Assembly (NCBI GenBank): GCA_032358255.1
Contig: JAULBX010011099.1
Coordinates: 434,001 to 498,000 of the forward strand
Direction of reading: 5' to 3'
Source of the DNA: Heterotrichella gracilis
Lineage: Eukaryota; Sar; Xanthophyceae; Tribonematales; Xanthonemataceae
Length of the DNA stretch: 64,000 nt
The notes under the pieces are model-generated. The model worked only from the letters and a program-made list of their open reading frames with translations. It was not told the origin of the DNA and ran no database searches. Below, piece by piece: positions 61,871 through 64,000 of the stretch; positions within the stretch are counted from its first letter, which is position 1, and each line of letters begins with the position of its first letter. Made by a program: the position numbers and the translations under genes.

Positions 61871-62518
61871 TTATTTAACAATCAATTTTTGATGATAAAG
61901 TGGATTGCAGGAAGAGGCCACCACAAAATAATCGCCGGGTATTAATTGGTTTTTAGCATCGCTGGCAAAAACAGTTTCATTTTGACTGCTGATCATCAGT
62001 TTGCAAATAAACTCAGTGCCTTTGTTATCGCGCACCACCACCAATACTGATTTTCCTTCGAGTTCTTTTAATTCTGTTACCGATAATTTATTTGAAGAGG
62101 CCGGAGCAATAGTTCCGTCTTTTGACAATTGGCAATTAACCACACTAATGGAAGAATAAGAAAATTCGCCAAAATAGTTGTTTTGACGAAGACGGTAATA
62201 AGATATGCCGGAGAAGGGACTATAATCAATATCGGTATATTCAAACACATTAGTTAAGTTGCCGGCACTTTTGATCATGAGTGCGGTGTAAAAATGAATG
62301 CCATCTTTTGATTTTTCCACCGTAAAATAATCAGACGTTTGTTCGCCCTCGGTGGTCCAGTTCACAATTACTTTTTTACCATCAGAAATAGCATCAAAAT
62401 GAAGAGAAACGAGCTCACTTTTCGGCTTAGTTGGTCCGTTTTCGATCTTTTTTTGATCAAGCAAGCCATTTAAGGGCAAAACAATCAACAATAAGAGGAA
62501 TCTGATTAGAAGCATCAT
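61871..62518 (-). CDS. Secreted protein built of the T9SS-type module only
   Basis: A 215-residue protein with a hydrophobic N-terminus (MMLLIRFLLLLIVLPLNGL). Residues about 38-125 (LVSLHFDAISDGKKVIVNWTTEGEQTSDYFTVEKSKDG ... GISYYRLRQNNYFGEFSYS) match the fibronectin-like module of the 622-residue protein encoded just downstream on the same strand. The C-terminal 85 residues are strand-rich and end YHQKLIVK, resembling a sorting-like ending, but without the YPNP start. No N-terminal cargo domain is present. It may be a partial duplicate or a helper; the 106-nt gap to the next gene shows nothing. Confidence 0.75.
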   Translation of the reverse strand: MMLLIRFLLLLIVLPLNGLLDQKKIENGPTKPKSELVSLHFDAISDGKKVIVNWTTEGEQTSDYFTVEKSKDGIHFYTALMIKSAGNLTNVFEYTDIDYSPFSGISYYRLRQNNYFGEFSYSSISVVNCQLSKDGTIAPASSNKLSVTELKELEGKSVLVVVRDNKGTEFICKLMISSQNETVFASDAKNQLIPGDYFVVASSCNPLYHQKLIVK

Positions 62519-62538
62519 GATTCAAAGATAAGTTGTTT

Positions 62539-62571
62539 TTGTCGACGAAATAGCTCTTTTTATCGACAAAT
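62539..62571. repeat. Inverted repeat TTTGTCGA/TCGACAAA
   Basis: TTTGTCGA (62539-62546) and TCGACAAA (62564-62571) are perfect 8-bp arms 17 nt apart in the divergent region between the secreted-protein gene and kbl. The layout could be an operator for a dimeric regulator. No such site is seen elsewhere in the window. Confidence 0.55.
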
Positions 62572-62630
62572 GATTGTTTATAGTATCTCTTTTAAAGGAT
62601 TATAAATTAAGAATGTTGTAAAATAGAATT

Positions 62631-62638
62631 TATCTTTG
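62631..62638 (+). promoter_or_regulatory. Probable -7 box of kbl
   Basis: TATCTTTG, a full TAnnTTTG match, ends 16 nt before the kbl ATG at 62655. A TTG 12 nt upstream is too close for a standard -33 element. Confidence 0.45.
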
Positions 62639-62654
62639 CCAAAAAACAGAGCAT

Positions 62655-63842
62655 ATGTACGGAAAATTAAAAGCACAATTACAAGGCACTTTGGCTGAGA
62701 TTGAAAGCAACGGATTATATAAACGCGAGCGCATTATCACCACGCCAATGGACGCGGTGGTTAAGGTGAATGGAAAAGATGTAATTATTTTTTGTGCCAA
62801 TAATTATTTGGGATTATCGAGTCACCCTAAAGTGATAGAAGGGGCTAAAAAAGCATTAGATACCCATGGATTTGGCATGAGCAGTGTTCGTTTTATTTGC
62901 GGCACACAAGACATTCATAAAACATTAGAAGAAAAGATCTCTAAATTTTTAGGAACCGAAGATACCATTTTGTATGCTGCTGCCTTTGATGCGAATGGCG
63001 GCGTGTTTGAGCCCTTGTTTGATGAGCAGGACGCTATTATTAGTGATGAATTAAATCATGCCAGTATTATAGATGGCGTGCGATTGTGTAAAGCGCAGCG
63101 TTATCGTTACAAGAACTGTGACATGGCTGATCTGGAAGAGCAACTCATCAAATCACAAGCACAGCGTAACCGCATCATTGTAACAGATGGTGTATTTAGC
63201 ATGGATGGATTTGTAGCGCCTTTGGATAAAATTTGTGACCTCGCCGATAAATACAATGCTTTGGTGATGGTGGATGAATGTCACGCCAGTGGCTTTATTG
63301 GTAAAACCGGCCGGGGAACCATTGAAGCAAAAAATGTGATCGGTCGTGTGGATATTATTACCGGAACTTTAGGAAAAGCCTTAGGTGGCGCTATGGGCGG
63401 CTTTACCAGCGGGCGTAAAGAAATTGTGGATCTGTTGCGTCAGCGTTCGCGTCCATATTTATTCAGTAACTCTTTAGCGCCAAGTATTGTGGGCGCCAGT
63501 ATTGCGGTGTTTGATCTGTTAACAGAAACAACCACTTTACGCGATAAATTGGAGTGGAATGTGAATTATTTTAAAGCCGGTATTAAAGCATCCGGACTGG
63601 AAATTAAAGATGGTGATAGTGCCATTGTTCCGGTGATGTTATATGATGCGAAGCTGGCACAAACATTTGCGGCGAAATTATTGGATGAAGGAATTTATGT
63701 GATTGGTTTTTTCTTTCCGGTGGTTCCAAAAGACAAAGCGCGCATTCGTGTGCAGTTAAGTGCCGCGCATGAGAAAGAACATTTGGATAAAGCCATTGCA
63801 GCTTTTACCAAGGTGGGCAAAGAGTTGGGAGTTATTAAGTAA
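62655..63842 (+). CDS. kbl: Glycine C-acetyltransferase (2-amino-3-ketobutyrate CoA ligase)
   Basis: A 395-residue PLP enzyme of threonine breakdown that splits 2-amino-3-ketobutyrate with CoA into glycine and acetyl-CoA. The PLP lysine Lys241 lies in [14 protein letters not shown]. Other motifs are [35 protein letters not shown] and the Asp/His pair in [12 protein letters not shown]. The length and the Arg of the C-terminal [10 protein letters not shown] match the family. The product glycine would feed the glycine cleavage genes also in this window. The threonine dehydrogenase partner tdh is not present here. Confidence 0.95.
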   Translation: MYGKLKAQLQGTLAEIESNGLYKRERIITTPMDAVVKVNGKDVIIFCANNYLGLSSHPKVIEGAKKALDTHGFGMSSVRFICGTQDIHKTLEEKISKFLGTEDTILYAAAFDANGGVFEPLFDEQDAIISDELNHASIIDGVRLCKAQRYRYKNCDMADLEEQLIKSQAQRNRIIVTDGVFSMDGFVAPLDKICDLADKYNALVMVDECHASGFIGKTGRGTIEAKNVIGRVDIITGTLGKALGGAMGGFTSGRKEIVDLLRQRSRPYLFSNSLAPSIVGASIAVFDLLTETTTLRDKLEWNVNYFKAGIKASGLEIKDGDSAIVPVMLYDAKLAQTFAAKLLDEGIYVIGFFFPVVPKDKARIRVQLSAAHEKEHLDKAIAAFTKVGKELGVIK

Positions 63843-63914
63843 ATTTTAGATTGATTGAATTTTTGATTTTTTGACTGGACTGGTGCTCCGGAGAATAATA
63901 TTAGCCGGGGGATT

Positions 63915-63957
63915 AGACACGAATTTCACGATCCCGAAAGTTTTCGGGTACACGAAT
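63915..63957. repeat. CACGAAT repeat interrupted by palindrome
   Basis: AGACACGAATTTCACGA (63915-63931), then the imperfect palindrome TCCCGAAAGTTTTCGGGT (63932-63949), then ACACGAAT (63950-63957). The flanking words match the inverted repeat at 27859-27998, so the palindrome is embedded in that family. No gene is recognised between kbl and the window end. Confidence 0.75.
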
Positions 63958-64000
63958 CAGATCAGCGCTAATCATCTCTTTCTGCGTCATCTGCGTTCTA

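Overview
This is one contiguous piece of a chromosome from a member of the Bacteroidota, probably a free-living, aerobically respiring, menaquinone-using bacterium. The evidence is the low GC content, T9SS-type C-terminal sorting domains, signal peptides that mostly end in AQ, upstream boxes of the Bacteroidota form TAnnTTTG instead of Shine-Dalgarno sequences, DUF5686/CarboxypepD_reg and Wzi/RemB-like envelope proteins, and typical gene neighbours (DUF177-rpmF, tatA-gatA, a 14-gene nuo operon with a short NuoG). No phage, integrase, transposase, rRNA or CRISPR array is visible. The family or genus cannot be fixed from the sequence alone.

Layout. 1-4.0 kb (minus strand): 5' end of plsX, a HisKA_2 sensor kinase, rpmF with a terminator, DUF177, and a RemB/Wzi-like outer-membrane barrel. 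4.2-7.2 kb (plus): an M48 metallopeptidase and a surface protein. 7.3-10 kb (minus): mdh, gatA, tatA. 10.2-25.9 kb (plus): a complete nuoABCDEFGHIJKLMN operon for respiratory complex I. It is interrupted twice by foreign-looking genes: a TonB/TPR protein plus a MNT-HEPN (MntA/HepT) toxin-antitoxin pair between nuoF and nuoG, and an ORF6N-domain protein between nuoL and nuoM. 26-30.3 kb: a lipoprotein, a KdnB-like dehydrogenase, a Tat-exported superoxide dismutase abutting a biotin carrier protein, and a secreted protein. 30.7-34.5 kb: DUF5686-lptB-rdgB, converging on rsgA across a 7-bp tandem repeat. 35.7-39.0 kb: thiolase, gcvT and a MORN-like protein. 39.0-39.3 kb: a broken tRNA-Ala copy followed by an intact tRNA-Ala(GGC). 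39.6-49.5 kb: gcvP, a TPR/SpoIIE phosphatase, a SPOR protein, and sucA, a 53-residue ORF, then sucB. 49.5-55.4 kb (minus): a 1,496-residue secreted protein of unknown function followed by a putative secreted metallopeptidase. 55.6-64 kb: a PH-like membrane protein, dusB, lipoprotein, VOC protein, two proteins sharing a T9SS-type module, and kbl.

Metabolically the window joins parts of the TCA cycle (malate dehydrogenase, 2-oxoglutarate dehydrogenase E1 and E2) to complex I, together with glycine/threonine breakdown (gcvT, gcvP, kbl) and a thiolase. The rest is housekeeping (L32, GatA, RsgA, DusB, RdgB, TatA) and envelope or secretion biology.

The most unusual part is the nuo operon. The inserted toxin-antitoxin genes are joined to nuoG by 4-nt overlaps, whereas most native nuo genes are separated by spacers of 30-110 nt that carry recurring short motifs and an 18-bp palindrome (TCCCGATAGCTATCGGGA). 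A sister palindrome has broken the tRNA-Ala copy at 39.1 kb. Functional statements are inferred from motifs and family knowledge; no searches were run.
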